64,000 bases of DNA, taken from CADEED01 sp963839685. Lineage in GTDB: Bacteria > Pseudomonadota > Gammaproteobacteria > Steroidobacterales > Steroidobacteraceae. Shown here piece by piece: positions 28,013-36,757 of this stretch (the first letter of the stretch is position 1; each line of letters starts with the position of its first letter). Under the pieces are notes generated by a model. It made no database searches. It saw only the letters and a list, made by a program, of their open reading frames with translations, and was not told the DNA's origin. The stretch covers positions 682,001 through 746,000 of the forward strand of contig CAWIVS010000011.1 of assembly GCA_963839685.1 (NCBI GenBank). The letters run 5' to 3'. A program made the position numbers and the translations under genes.

Positions 28013-30274
28013 ATGCGTGGTCTGCTGAAGGCAGTTTTGAGGATCGGGCTCGTGGCGGTGGTGGTGGTGGTCGGCCTGTTCATCTGGTTCGTGGCATGGC
28101 CAGTGCACACAGTTCCCGCGCTCGAACGGGTCGACGAATATGTGTGGCTCGATCAAGGCTGGGGCACGGGCCAGGACTCCGCGTTGCGACAGCGCTACTA
28201 CTACACGGCGCAGGGCACTTCCATGCCGCAAGGCGCCTCGGCCGCCGCAGTGCGCTACGCGTGGTTCGTGAATCTCGAGCTACCCCTGTCACACGAGCGC
28301 TTCGCCGATCCCGCGCACATGCGCAAGTACAGATTTCTCGTGGATCCGGAGCCGAGTCCTGGCAATCCGCATCAGTTGCCGATCGGATTCACGCGCCATT
28401 TCGATCCTGCGATCCGCGAAGACGTGCTCGACATCACCTGCGCGGCCTGCCACACCGGCGAACTCCACTACACCGCGAATGGCCGCACGCGCGCGATCCG
28501 CATCGATGGCGGCCCGGCGATGCATGCGTTCACCGACATGAAACGCGGCAGCTTTGCGCCGGAACTGCTGGCCTCACTGATCAGCACCGAGGCGAATCCC
28601 TGGAAATTCGATCGCTTCGCGCAGAAGGTACTGGGTGCGGATTATCCGCGCGGCAAGCCAGCGCTGAGCAAGGCGTTGCGCAGCACCATCTTCACCATGC
28701 TCGGCACCGGCCAGAACAATCCCCTGCGCAGGCTTTACCCGGTGCAGGAAGGCTTCGGCCGCACCGACGCGCTCGGGCGCATCGGCAACACCCTGTTCGG
28801 CGATCATCTCGACTCAGCTAACTACCAGAAGGGCGACGCGCCGGTCAGTTACCCGTTTCTGTGGAACATCTGGAAATTCGACTGGGTGCAGTACAACGGC
28901 TCGGTGGCGCAGCCACTGGCCCGCAACATGGGCCAGGCGCTCGGCGTCGGCGCCATCACGCCGCTGGTCAGTGACAGCGGCGAGCCGCTGCCGCCGCAGG
29001 AGCGGTTCCGCAGCACGGTGGATATCGTCGCCCTGACCCGTATCGAACATGCCCTGCAGTTGTTGCGCCCGCCGCGCTGGCCGGAGGACATCCTCGGCGC
29101 CATCGATCGCGACAAGGCGGCGCGCGGCGAACTGTTGTTCCAGCAGCGATGCCAGGAATGTCACGGTCCGCATCCCGCGGAAGCCGCGCGCCAGCAGGCC
29201 AGCACGCCACTCAAGACCACTCCCGGCACCGGCTGGCGAATGGAGGTTATCCCGCTGGATCACATCGGCACCGACCCCACCGCCGCGAAGCGCTTCATCG
29301 AGCGGCGTTACGACCTGTCGCGCACCGGGCTCACGAATGCCGAGCTCGCCGACACGCTGCGACCGCTGCTGACGCGATCGCTGAGTCGTGATGTGCGCTT
29401 CCGCGTGCGCGAACTGGCGCGCCTGCGAGAGGCTGAAGGCGGCGGACCGCTGACGGCGGCCGCCATGGCGTACCCGGACCCGGATGCCGGAGCGGCGAAA
29501 ATTCCCGCGGCAGTATTCGGCGAAATCGATGCCGTGCTCGCCAGGGTCTTCACTCCGCTGCCTGCGGTCCCCGAGCTCGATGAGAAGCCGACGGACTACC
29601 TGAATTGTGCCGAGAAATGCCACCTGAGGCTGCTGCTGTGGGACCTGCATCATGGCGAGGCGAACATCGATCGCACGCTTGGACGGCTCGACGTGACCCA
29701 GCTCAGCGAGGGACTGGCGCTGAACCTCGTTGGTCTGTTCATCAAGAACCGCTATTACGCCGACCACAAGATCGATTACGCGACGCAACAGTGCCTGGAG
29801 GGATTCGGCGCACTGGATCTCCCGCAGGAAATCGCGGGCTACAAGCCACGACCACTCGAAGGTGTCTGGGCCACTCCTCCCTACCTGCACAACGGTTCGG
29901 TGCCCTCGCTCTACCAGATGTTGTTGCCGCCTGAGCGACGCGACAAGAAATTCTTCGTCGGCCGGCGCGAGTTCGATCCGGTGCACGTGGGCTTCGTCGC
30001 CGAGCCGGATGACGACGGCAGGGGCGATGGTTTCTGGCTCAAGACCGGCATCGAGGGTAATCACAACACCGGGCACGCGTTCGCGGCGGATGCCGTCACC
30101 TGGAAGAAGCATCTCGAAGACCCAAAAGCCAATCCGCTGCCGCACGGCGTGATCGGACCGGAGTTCAGCGACGCGGAGCGTTACGACATCATCGAATACC
30201 TGAAGGTCCATCGTGACCTGCCAGAGACGCCGGCAGACCATCAACCGCCGGAGTGCGATCTCGCGATGTTATAG
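28013..30274 (+). CDS. Membrane-anchored multihaem cytochrome c / di-haem cytochrome c peroxidase-like (RoxA-like)
   Basis: A 753-residue protein from ATG 28013 (GGGAGTAA upstream). One N-terminal membrane anchor, then haem motif CAACH (about residue 147) and CQECH (about 380), each with CxxCH. A third, non-canonical NCAEKCH (CxxxCH) occurs near residue 535. The C-terminal part (ATPPYLHNGSVPSLYQML) matches the MauG/CcpA/RoxA superfamily. Members reduce peroxides or oxidise organic substrates in the periplasm. Which activity applies here cannot be decided from sequence; the length exceeds ordinary di-haem peroxidases. Confidence 0.82.
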   Translation: MRGLLKAVLRIGLVAVVVVVGLFIWFVAWPVHTVPALERVDEYVWLDQGWGTGQDSALRQRYYYTAQGTSMPQGASAAAVRYAWFVNLELPLSHERFADPAHMRKYRFLVDPEPSPGNPHQLPIGFTRHFDPAIREDVLDITCAACHTGELHYTANGRTRAIRIDGGPAMHAFTDMKRGSFAPELLASLISTEANPWKFDRFAQKVLGADYPRGKPALSKALRSTIFTMLGTGQNNPLRRLYPVQEGFGRTDALGRIGNTLFGDHLDSANYQKGDAPVSYPFLWNIWKFDWVQYNGSVAQPLARNMGQALGVGAITPLVSDSGEPLPPQERFRSTVDIVALTRIEHALQLLRPPRWPEDILGAIDRDKAARGELLFQQRCQECHGPHPAEAARQQASTPLKTTPGTGWRMEVIPLDHIGTDPTAAKRFIERRYDLSRTGLTNAELADTLRPLLTRSLSRDVRFRVRELARLREAEGGGPLTAAAMAYPDPDAGAAKIPAAVFGEIDAVLARVFTPLPAVPELDEKPTDYLNCAEKCHLRLLLWDLHHGEANIDRTLGRLDVTQLSEGLALNLVGLFIKNRYYADHKIDYATQQCLEGFGALDLPQEIAGYKPRPLEGVWATPPYLHNGSVPSLYQMLLPPERRDKKFFVGRREFDPVHVGFVAEPDDDGRGDGFWLKTGIEGNHNTGHAFAADAVTWKKHLEDPKANPLPHGVIGPEFSDAERYDIIEYLKVHRDLPETPADHQPPECDLAML

Positions 30275-30281
30275 TTAGGCC

Positions 30282-30529
30282 ATGAGAGTCGCCATCGTCG
30301 TTGGCTGCCTGTCGATATCCGCGCCGTTGCTCGCCGCTGACACAGACAATCAGACCGCGATCCAGGAACTCGGCGCTGTGCTGGGGTGGCGTCTGGGGCC
30401 GGGGGCGATCGAAGGCTGGTGCCGGCCAAGCCGCGGTGGAACAACACGGGGATGCCGCAAATTCAGCAGTCGCTGGCGGCGCTATACGACTGGCAGCAGG
30501 CGCAGGGCAAGAAACCTAACAATCCTTGA
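30282..30529 (+). CDS. Small exported hypothetical protein (frame interrupted)
   Basis: ATG 30282 starts a clear signal peptide (VAIVVGCLSISAPLLAAD) followed by NQTAIQELGAVLGWRLGP. Near 30405-30415 the sensible reading moves to another frame (VPAKPRWNNTGMPQIQQSLAALYDW) and ends KKPNNP at TGA 30529, giving about 82 residues. Not recognised as a known family. It immediately follows the cytochrome gene and overlaps the convergent ferredoxin reductase by 14 bases. The join is inferred. Confidence 0.45.
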
Positions 30530-31748
30530 GGGCGATCGCGTCGTTGGCCAGCTTCGCCGGATCCGGTCGCGCGCGCGCCGGGATCAGTTTGCGTGCCGCC
30601 ATCTGGTCCTTGATGTGATTCACCGTCTCCACCGCGATCAGCTCGCCGCCCTTGAGATAGCAGACACTGAACGCGCGGCTGGTCGCGTCACCGCGCACCA
30701 CGAGCTGGTCGAACCCGGCGGCCAGCCCGACAATGACCATCTTGAGATCGAATTGATCCGACCAGAACCACGGCACCTTGTCGTGCACGGTAGTCAGACC
30801 GAGCATGTTGAGCGCGGCGCTGGTTCCCTGCTCGAAGGCGTTGTCGACGGATTCGAGACGAACGAGCGCGCCGTAATGGATGCTCGGGTGCTGCGCGCAG
30901 TCACCGGCGGCCCAGACGTGAGGATCCGAAGTACGGCAATACTCGTTGACCACGATGCCGTCGTCGCACACCAGGCCCGCTTCGCGGGCCAGGTCATCGG
31001 TCGGCACCACGCCGATCGAAATCAACACGAAGTCGGCGGGCAGTTCACGGCCATCCGCCAGCCGGGCCGCCGCCACGCGCTCGGTACCCGCTGACCCATT
31101 GCCGCGCGCGACGAGTTCCTGCAGTCGTGCATTGCACAGGATCCGCACGCCATGCCGCGCGTGCTCTGTCTCGTAAAACTGCGACACCTCCGGAGACACC
31201 ACGCGGTTCATGACCCGGTTCGTCGCTTCGACCACGGTGACATCGAGCCCGAGATCACGACAGGTGGCGGCAACTTCCAGTCCAATGTAACCGCCGCCCA
31301 CGATGACGGCGCGCCGGCCGGCGCGCAGTTCGGGCCGCAGGCGGTCGACATCCGTGGATGTCCGGAGGTAGTAGACGCCGGCAAGCTCGGCGCCGGACAC
31401 CGGCAATTGCCGCGGCTGGCTGCCGGTGGCCAGCAGAAGCCTTTCGTATTCGAAGTGCGAGCCATCGGCCACTTCGACGCGGTGCACTTTGCGATCGAGG
31501 TTCACGGCCGCGAATCCGAGGTGCAGGTCGACGTGGTGTTCCTGGTAATGAGCCGCATGGCGGAACAACAGCCGATCTGCGTCCATCTGACCAGCCAGGT
31601 ACTTCTTCGAGAGCGGTGGCCGTTGATAGGGAAGGAAGTTTTCGTCCCCGACCACGGTCAGGGGTCCGACGTGCCCGCGCTTGCGCAGGGTCTCGACGGC
31701 TTGAGCCGCCGCCTGTCCTGCTCCGACGATGAGGATGGGAGTGAACAT
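30516..31748 (-). CDS. FAD-dependent ferredoxin/rubredoxin reductase
   Basis: A 410-residue two-dinucleotide-fold flavoprotein. FAD fold ILIVGAGQAAAQAV at residues 5-18, YQRPPLSKKYL typical of rhodocoxin/putidaredoxin reductases, NAD fold VIVGGGYIGLEVAA near 147 and the second FAD motif VWAAGDCAQHP near 275. It transfers electrons from NAD(P)H to a ferredoxin, usually serving a cytochrome P450 or dioxygenase. No ferredoxin or oxygenase is adjacent. Downstream on the other strand lies a dehydrogenase remnant. Confidence 0.92.
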   Translation of the reverse strand: MFTPILIVGAGQAAAQAVETLRKRGHVGPLTVVGDENFLPYQRPPLSKKYLAGQMDADRLLFRHAAHYQEHHVDLHLGFAAVNLDRKVHRVEVADGSHFEYERLLLATGSQPRQLPVSGAELAGVYYLRTSTDVDRLRPELRAGRRAVIVGGGYIGLEVAATCRDLGLDVTVVEATNRVMNRVVSPEVSQFYETEHARHGVRILCNARLQELVARGNGSAGTERVAAARLADGRELPADFVLISIGVVPTDDLAREAGLVCDDGIVVNEYCRTSDPHVWAAGDCAQHPSIHYGALVRLESVDNAFEQGTSAALNMLGLTTVHDKVPWFWSDQFDLKMVIVGLAAGFDQLVVRGDATSRAFSVCYLKGGELIAVETVNHIKDQMAARKLIPARARPDPAKLANDAIALKDC

Positions 31749-31792
31749 GAGGAGCGAGATAATGCCGCGTTTCTCGCGGCTTCGGGTCCTGG

Positions 31793-31975
31793 TTGCCGCG
31801 CACGGTCGGCGTGCTCGGGGGCCCGCGGGTGAGGCTCAAGGAAATGCAGGCGTTCATGAGCAAGCATCAGTTGAAGCCAGTGATCGACCACGTCTGCCGC
31901 CTGGAAGAACTGGAGCGGGGACTGGAGCAACTGCGCTCGGGACAGTTCATCGGCAAGATCGTGGTCCAGCTTTGA
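31793..31975 (+). pseudogene. C-terminal remnant of a zinc-type alcohol dehydrogenase (MDR family)
   Basis: About 60 codons read KEMQAFMSKHQLKPVIDHV and LEQLRSGQFIGKIVVQL, exactly the end of an NAD(P)-dependent MDR alcohol dehydrogenase. The catalytic and nucleotide-binding regions are missing, and the sequence before it is the divergent 5' end of the ferredoxin reductase gene. There is no good start or RBS. It is best read as the tail of a deleted gene. Confidence 0.65.
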
Positions 31976-32124
31976 GAGCCGACTCCGATCGCTATTAATA
32001 AGAGTAGGGACCCGGCGCACTATTGTTGGGCAGATAAGATTCGAGCGCGCTAAATTAGTGCCCGAAAAATCCCCGAGCAGGGGCCCAATAACGAAATTGC
32101 CGCTATGTTGAGCTTTCGGGATAC

Positions 32125-32140
32125 TGGCACGGAAGCTGCA
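32125..32140 (+). promoter_or_regulatory. Sigma-54 (RpoN) promoter of glnK
   Basis: TGGCAC-GGAAG-CTGCA matches the -24/-12 consensus TGGCAC-N5-TTGCA with one mismatch, 61 bases before glnK. In many proteobacteria glnK-amtB is driven by RpoN and NtrC under nitrogen limitation. The upstream 140 bases should hold NtrC sites; only a weak GCAC-type dyad near 32015 was seen. The rest of the 31979-32200 gap shows nothing else. Confidence 0.75.
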
Positions 32141-32200
32141 CTGCAATCAGGGCTCGCCGATGTCGGCGTCCAGATTCACTAAAGAATTGGGAGAAAAGAA

Positions 32201-32539
32201 ATGAAATTGGTCACCGCCATCATCAAGCCGTTCAAACTCGACGACGTGCGCGCAGCGCTGTCGGAGATAGGCGTTTCCGGCATGACGGTGACGGAGGTCA
32301 AGGGCTTCGGCCGCCAGCGCGGACATACCGAGCTCTATCGCGGCGCCGAATACGTCGTGGACTTCGTCCCCAAGACCAAGATCGAAGTGGCCGTACGCAG
32401 CGACCTGGTTGATCAGGTCGTGGAAGCCATTCTCAAGGCCGCCAAGACCGGCAAGGTCGGCGACGGCAAGATCTTCATCACCGACATCGATCGCGTCATT
32501 CGTATCCGCACCGGCGAGACGGACAACAGTGCCCTGTAA
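32201..32539 (+). CDS. glnK: P-II nitrogen regulatory protein GlnK
   Basis: A 112-residue P-II protein. The T-loop is intact with GHTELYRGAEY and uridylylation target Tyr51; the ATP-binding TGKVGDGKIF block and the C-terminal RIRTGE are conserved. Trimers sense ATP/ADP and 2-oxoglutarate and plug AmtB when nitrogen is plentiful. Called GlnK rather than GlnB because amtB follows and a sigma-54 promoter precedes. Confidence 0.95.
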   Translation: MKLVTAIIKPFKLDDVRAALSEIGVSGMTVTEVKGFGRQRGHTELYRGAEYVVDFVPKTKIEVAVRSDLVDQVVEAILKAAKTGKVGDGKIFITDIDRVIRIRTGETDNSAL

Positions 32540-32573
32540 CGCGCGAAAGAAACGGCTCTTAGCTTGATGAACG

Positions 32574-32604
32574 ACGGCCTGCTGCCCTTCCGGCGGCAGG
32601 CCGT
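32574..32604 (+). terminator. Strong hairpin between glnK and amtB
   Basis: ACGGCCTGCTGCC-CTTCC-GGCGGCAGGCCGT forms a 13-bp stem (one G-T wobble) with a 5-base loop, 35 bases after the glnK stop. No run of U follows, so it may attenuate or protect mRNA rather than terminate fully, lowering amtB relative to glnK. The rest of the 195-base gap has a weaker CCACT/AGTGG stem at 32689-32704. Confidence 0.5.
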
Positions 32605-32734
32605 TGGTTAGAAATGCAGTCGATACTAACGAAGAAGATGCCCCTGCTCGTGGTGAGCAGCGGGCCGGCGTTGAGAGTGTGGCGTGAGCCACTGGCGATA
32701 GTGGCGCGAGCCACTGACTAGAGGGGATGAAAAA

Positions 32735-34042
32735 ATGCGCGCTTCTTTCAACCGGGTGCCGGCGGCACTCGGCTTCCTGCTGTGTCCGTTATTTACCGCG
32801 GCCCAGGAGGCCACTCCTCCAGCTGCAAACACGGGAGATACCGCGTGGCTGATCACTGCCACGGCACTCGTGTTGTTCATGACCCTGCCAGGACTCGCGC
32901 TGTTCTACGCAGGGCTGGTGCGCACCAAAAACGTGTTGTCCATCCTGATCCAGTGTTTCGCCATCACCTGCGTGGTGTCGCTGCTGTGGCTGGCGGCCGG
33001 CTATTCCCTGGCCTTCAGTGACGGCGGCTCCGCGCAGGATTTCATCGGCGGCCTCGACAAGGCTTTCCTCGCCGGTGTGACGCGCGAATCGGTGTCGGGC
33101 AGCATTCCCGAAAGCGTGTTCTTCATGTTCCAGATGACCTTCGCGATCATCACGCCGGCCCTGGTGATCGGCGGATTCGCCGAACGCATGCGCTTCTCCG
33201 CGGTGCTGTGGTTTGCGGCGTTGTGGCTGCTGATCGTGTACGTGCCCATCGCGCACTGGGTGTGGGGCGGCGGCTGGCTCGCCAAACTCGGCGTGATGGA
33301 CTACGCCGGCGGCATCGTGGTGCACGTGAGCGCCGGTGTCGCGGCGCTGGTGTGTGCGCTGGTGCTGGGACCGCGCCGCGGTTTTCCGCAAACGCCGATG
33401 GCGCCGCACAGCCTGCCGCTGGCGGTGGCAGGCGCGGGCATGCTCTGGGTGGGATGGTTTGGATTCAACGCGGGAAGCGCGCTCGCGGCCAACGGCAACG
33501 CCGGCATGGCCATGCTCGCCACCCACATGGGTGCCTCGGGTGGCGCGCTGGCGTGGATGATCGCGGAGTGGACGCGCTACGGTAAGCCATCGATGTTGGG
33601 CGCCGCCACCGGCATGGTCGCCGGTCTCGGCACCATCACGCCGGCTTCCGGATTCGTCGGGCCCATGGGCGCGGTCGCCATTGGGCTTGCCGCAGGCACG
33701 GTGTGTTTCTTCGCCACGCAGCTCCTCAAACGCAAACTCGAGATCGACGATTCGCTGGATGTGTCGCCCGTGCACGGTGTCGGCGGAGTGCTCGGCACCG
33801 TACTCACCGGGGTGTTCGGCGCGGCGGCGCTGGGCGGTGCCGGATTCCTGGTGCAGAACGACATCAGCGCGCAGGTTGGCGTGCAGGCCCTGGGGGTCGT
33901 GGCCGCCGCATCGTGGTGCGCGCTGCTGACCTGGGTGATCCTCAAGGTCATGGCGCTGGCCGGGAAGTTGCGCGTCGCGGAAGAGCAGGAGACCGAAGGC
34001 CTGGATCTCGCCGAGCACGGGGAGCGCGGTTACTCTCAGTAA
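32735..34042 (+). CDS. amtB: Ammonium transporter AmtB
   Basis: A 435-residue Amt/MEP/Rh channel with a signal peptide and eleven membrane segments. The twin-His pore is present (VVHVSAG about residue 195 and SPVHGVGG about 345), as are FYAGLVRTKN and the GWFGFNAGSAL signature. It conducts ammonium across the inner membrane and is gated by GlnK, encoded just upstream. The cytoplasmic tail is short and acidic. Confidence 0.95.
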   Translation: MRASFNRVPAALGFLLCPLFTAAQEATPPAANTGDTAWLITATALVLFMTLPGLALFYAGLVRTKNVLSILIQCFAITCVVSLLWLAAGYSLAFSDGGSAQDFIGGLDKAFLAGVTRESVSGSIPESVFFMFQMTFAIITPALVIGGFAERMRFSAVLWFAALWLLIVYVPIAHWVWGGGWLAKLGVMDYAGGIVVHVSAGVAALVCALVLGPRRGFPQTPMAPHSLPLAVAGAGMLWVGWFGFNAGSALAANGNAGMAMLATHMGASGGALAWMIAEWTRYGKPSMLGAATGMVAGLGTITPASGFVGPMGAVAIGLAAGTVCFFATQLLKRKLEIDDSLDVSPVHGVGGVLGTVLTGVFGAAALGGAGFLVQNDISAQVGVQALGVVAAASWCALLTWVILKVMALAGKLRVAEEQETEGLDLAEHGERGYSQ

Positions 34043-34066
34043 CCCGTAATTCACCGGAGAGTTGCC

Positions 34067-35048
34067 GTGCCGCGCGCCATTCGCATCCACGAGGTCGGCG
34101 GGCCCGAGGTCATGCGCCTCGAAGACATCGAGGTGCCTGCACCGGCGCGCGACGAAGTGCAGGTGCAGCACACCGCCATCGGCGTGAACTTCATCGACGT
34201 CTATGACCGCACCGGGCTCTATCCGCAAAGCTCCATGCCCGGCGGACTGGGACGCGAGGCGGCGGGTATTGTCATGGCCGTGGGCAAGAAAGTCCGCGGC
34301 CTCCGCGATCGGTGATCGCGTGGGCTATGTGAGCAGCGTGCCCGGATCGTATTGCGAGCTGCGGAATGTCCCGGCCTCGCTGGCGGTGAAGATCCCCGCA
34401 GGTGTCAGCGACGAACAGGCCGCCGTGCTCATGCTCAAGGGGCTCACGGCCTGCTATCTGCTGCGGCACACGTATCGCGTGCGCAAGGGCGACGACATCG
34501 TGGTGCACGCGGCCGCCGGCGGTGTGGGCGGACTGTTGACGCAGTGGGGCAGGAAACTCGGCGCCAGGGTGATCGGCGTCGTCGGCAGTGAGGACAAGGC
34601 CAGGCTCGCGAAGAAAAATGGCTGCCACCAGGTTTTCATCCGTGGGCGCGATGACATCGCCGCGGCCGTGAAAAAACTCTCGAAGGGGCAGGGCGCGCAC
34701 GTCGTTTACGACGGCGTAGGCAAGGACACCTTCTTCGAATCGCTCGATTCGCTGCGCAAGCGCGGGCTGATGGTGAGTTTTGGCAACGCGTCCGGGCCGG
34801 TGCCCCCATTCTCGCCCGCCGAACTCGTCAAGCGCGGTTCGCTGTACATCACTCGCCCGACACTCTTCGACTACACGGCGCAGCGGGCCGACCTCGAGGC
34901 CATGGCGCGCGAAACCTTCGCGGCCGTGAAGAAGAAGTGGATCGCGATCCAGATCAACCAGCGCTACAAGCTCGCCGACGCGGCACAGGCGCATCGCGAC
35001 CTCGAGGCACGCAAGACCGTGGGAGCGTCGATCATCGTGCCGGCGTGA
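34067..35048 (+). CDS. qor: Quinone oxidoreductase, zinc-less MDR family (one frameshift)
   Basis: About 326 residues. ATG 34067 starts AIRIHEVGGPEVM; the frame breaks near 34300, where one extra G in CTCCGCGATCGG separates KKVRGLR from IGDRVGYV. The remainder carries the NADPH fold AAAGGVGGLLTQWGRKLGA and the family C-terminus. It reduces quinones by one or two electrons using NADPH. Its 3' end overlaps the convergent serine hydrolase-like gene by 17 bases. Confidence 0.88.
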
Positions 35049-36150
35049 GCGCGATCGCGATGGGCGGCTGGTGGCCGCGCACGAAAATGCTCTCGAGAAA
35101 CTCGTCCAGGATGCCCTTCGCGGGCAGCGCCGAAGCATTGGACATCCACGCGATCGAAACGCCGCGCGACGGGAAGTGATACACCGCGGCGGCGAATCCG
35201 TCAGTGTCGCCTGCCTGCCCGAACCCGGCCTGGCCTGCGACCTGGTACGGCCAGAGTCCCAATCCGGAGCCACCGCTCTGATCGCGCATCGATGCCAGGG
35301 ATTGCGCACTCACCAGCGTGCCTGCGATCAGGCTGTCCATGATCCGCGTGAGATCGGCGGGTGTGGTCATCACGCCGCGCGCTCCACCGGCGACGGACGG
35401 ATCCGACTGCAATTGCGCCACCCAGCCAGCGGACGTGTGGCGGTAGGGCAGGCTTTCGAGAGTGGAGCCGGTGGTTCCGGCAAAGTAGGTGCGCGACAGG
35501 CCTAACTTCCCGGCGATGTGCCGCCGGACAAGGTCATCATAGGAATGCCCCTGGACCTTCTCGAGCATGTAACCCAGCAGCAGGTAGTTGCTATCGTTGA
35601 ATTCGACACGCTCGCGCGGTGCGAAGCGCGCCCCGCCCGCCGCGATGGTCGCGAGCATTTGCGCTTGCGTCCTGGGCTGCGTGCGCCAGGTTTCGTAGCC
35701 CGGCGCGGCCGTGTAGTCGGCCAGGCCGCTGCGATGTGCGAGCAGGTCGCGGTAGGAAATGTCCAGCGCATTCGGCAGGTCCGGGAAAAATTCGGCCAGT
35801 GGCGTATCGAGCGTGATGCCGGCGGTTTCCACGCGCTGCATGACGAGCACGGCCGTGATCAACATGGACACTGGCCCCGCGCGGTAGCGCGTGCCCGCAT
35901 CGGCCGGCTGCGGCTTGCCATTTTCGATGGTGGCAAAACCAATCGAGCGCTGGTATCGCGGCGCACCCTTCTCGGTGACGGCGAGGGTGCCGCTGACGAG
36001 CTGGCTTTTTTCGAGCGTGTCGAGATACGCGTCGAGCTTCTTCGCGGGAGCCCAGGCGCCGGCCGCGAGGACTGGCATGAAGGCAACGAGTGCCGCCGAG
36101 GCAGACAACGCTCGCGCGATGAGCGCGCCGATGGCGGGGCGTCGTCGCAT
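35032..36150 (-). CDS. Serine hydrolase family protein (beta-lactamase class C fold) with lost catalytic motifs
   Basis: A 372-residue exported protein with a signal peptide and the class C beta-lactamase/DD-peptidase layout. The landmark LLAHRSGLADYT is typical. However, the SxxK site, expected as GSxSK, reads GPVSM, so both the nucleophile Ser and Lys are replaced. The Tyr-x-Asn motif reads FND and the C-terminal HxG motif reads GQAG. All three catalytic elements are therefore altered while the fold is intact and the frame unbroken, suggesting a binding protein rather than an enzyme. Confidence 0.85.
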   Translation of the reverse strand: MRRRPAIGALIARALSASAALVAFMPVLAAGAWAPAKKLDAYLDTLEKSQLVSGTLAVTEKGAPRYQRSIGFATIENGKPQPADAGTRYRAGPVSMLITAVLVMQRVETAGITLDTPLAEFFPDLPNALDISYRDLLAHRSGLADYTAAPGYETWRTQPRTQAQMLATIAAGGARFAPRERVEFNDSNYLLLGYMLEKVQGHSYDDLVRRHIAGKLGLSRTYFAGTTGSTLESLPYRHTSAGWVAQLQSDPSVAGGARGVMTTPADLTRIMDSLIAGTLVSAQSLASMRDQSGGSGLGLWPYQVAGQAGFGQAGDTDGFAAAVYHFPSRGVSIAWMSNASALPAKGILDEFLESIFVRGHQPPIAIALTPAR

Positions 36151-36157
36151 CAGCGGG

Positions 36158-36658
36158 CTATCTAACTACGTGCAGGGCACGTGCGCTGCGTCCGACGGCG
36201 AGCGCGCCGGAGCGGACCACTTCAATGAGCTCGGTCCGCTCACCCAGGTCGGTTACGAACTGGTTCACTTCGGCTTCCGAGGCGGTGAGCTCGACGACGA
36301 AGCTTTCGGGCGACGGCGCGAGCACGCGCCCGCCGGCGCGCACCACGTAGCCGCGCACCGAATCGATCAACTGCGGCTCGACGCGCAGCTTGAGCACCAC
36401 CAGCTCGCGCTCGATGTGTTCGCCGCGCGTCAGGTCCTCGACCGCGACCACGTCGATGAGTTTGTTGAGCTGGTTGACGATCTGCAGGATCACGCCGTCC
36501 GCGCCCTGCGTCACCAGCGTGACACGCGATACCGACGGGTCATCAGTGGCCGCCACGGACAGCGACTCGATGTTGTAACCGCGCGTGGAGAACAGCCCCG
36601 TGACGCGGGTGAGCGCGCCGGCCTCGTTCTGCAGGTGGATGGCGATGATATGACGCAT
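36158..36658 (-). CDS. ilvH: Acetolactate synthase small (regulatory) subunit
   Basis: A 166-residue regulatory subunit: an N-terminal ACT domain (IIAIHLQNEAGALTRVTGLFSTRGYNIESL) and the C-terminal ALS_ss domain. It confers valine feedback inhibition and raises activity of the large subunit. ATG 36658 is the usual family start; ATG 36670 is in frame four codons earlier. It is divergent from the large subunit gene 99 bases away, whereas the two are normally co-directional in one operon. Confidence 0.94.
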   Translation of the reverse strand: MRHIIAIHLQNEAGALTRVTGLFSTRGYNIESLSVAATDDPSVSRVTLVTQGADGVILQIVNQLNKLIDVVAVEDLTRGEHIERELVVLKLRVEPQLIDSVRGYVVRAGGRVLAPSPESFVVELTASEAEVNQFVTDLGERTELIEVVRSGALAVGRSARALHVVR

Positions 36659-36757
36659 ATTTGTGGGCATTCGGAGGGTCGGAAGCGGCGGCCAGAATAG
36701 CGGTTTGCGCCCGGTCCATTCAATCGAGCAATACAAACTGCTAGGCTTCGAAGCGCC

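Noticed and set aside
28814..30244. Long antisense open frame (476 codons) opposite the cytochrome gene
   Set aside because: It is the shadow of a GC-rich gene with strong codon bias; it has no RBS or recognisable domain, whereas the plus strand encodes haem motifs.
31990..32120. NtrC binding sites upstream of the glnK promoter
   Set aside because: Only a poor GCAC-type dyad is visible near 32015; too weak to annotate.
36659..36757. Transcription attenuator or leader peptide upstream of ilvI
   Set aside because: No short frame rich in Ile, Leu or Val codons and no alternative hairpins were found in the 99-base gap.
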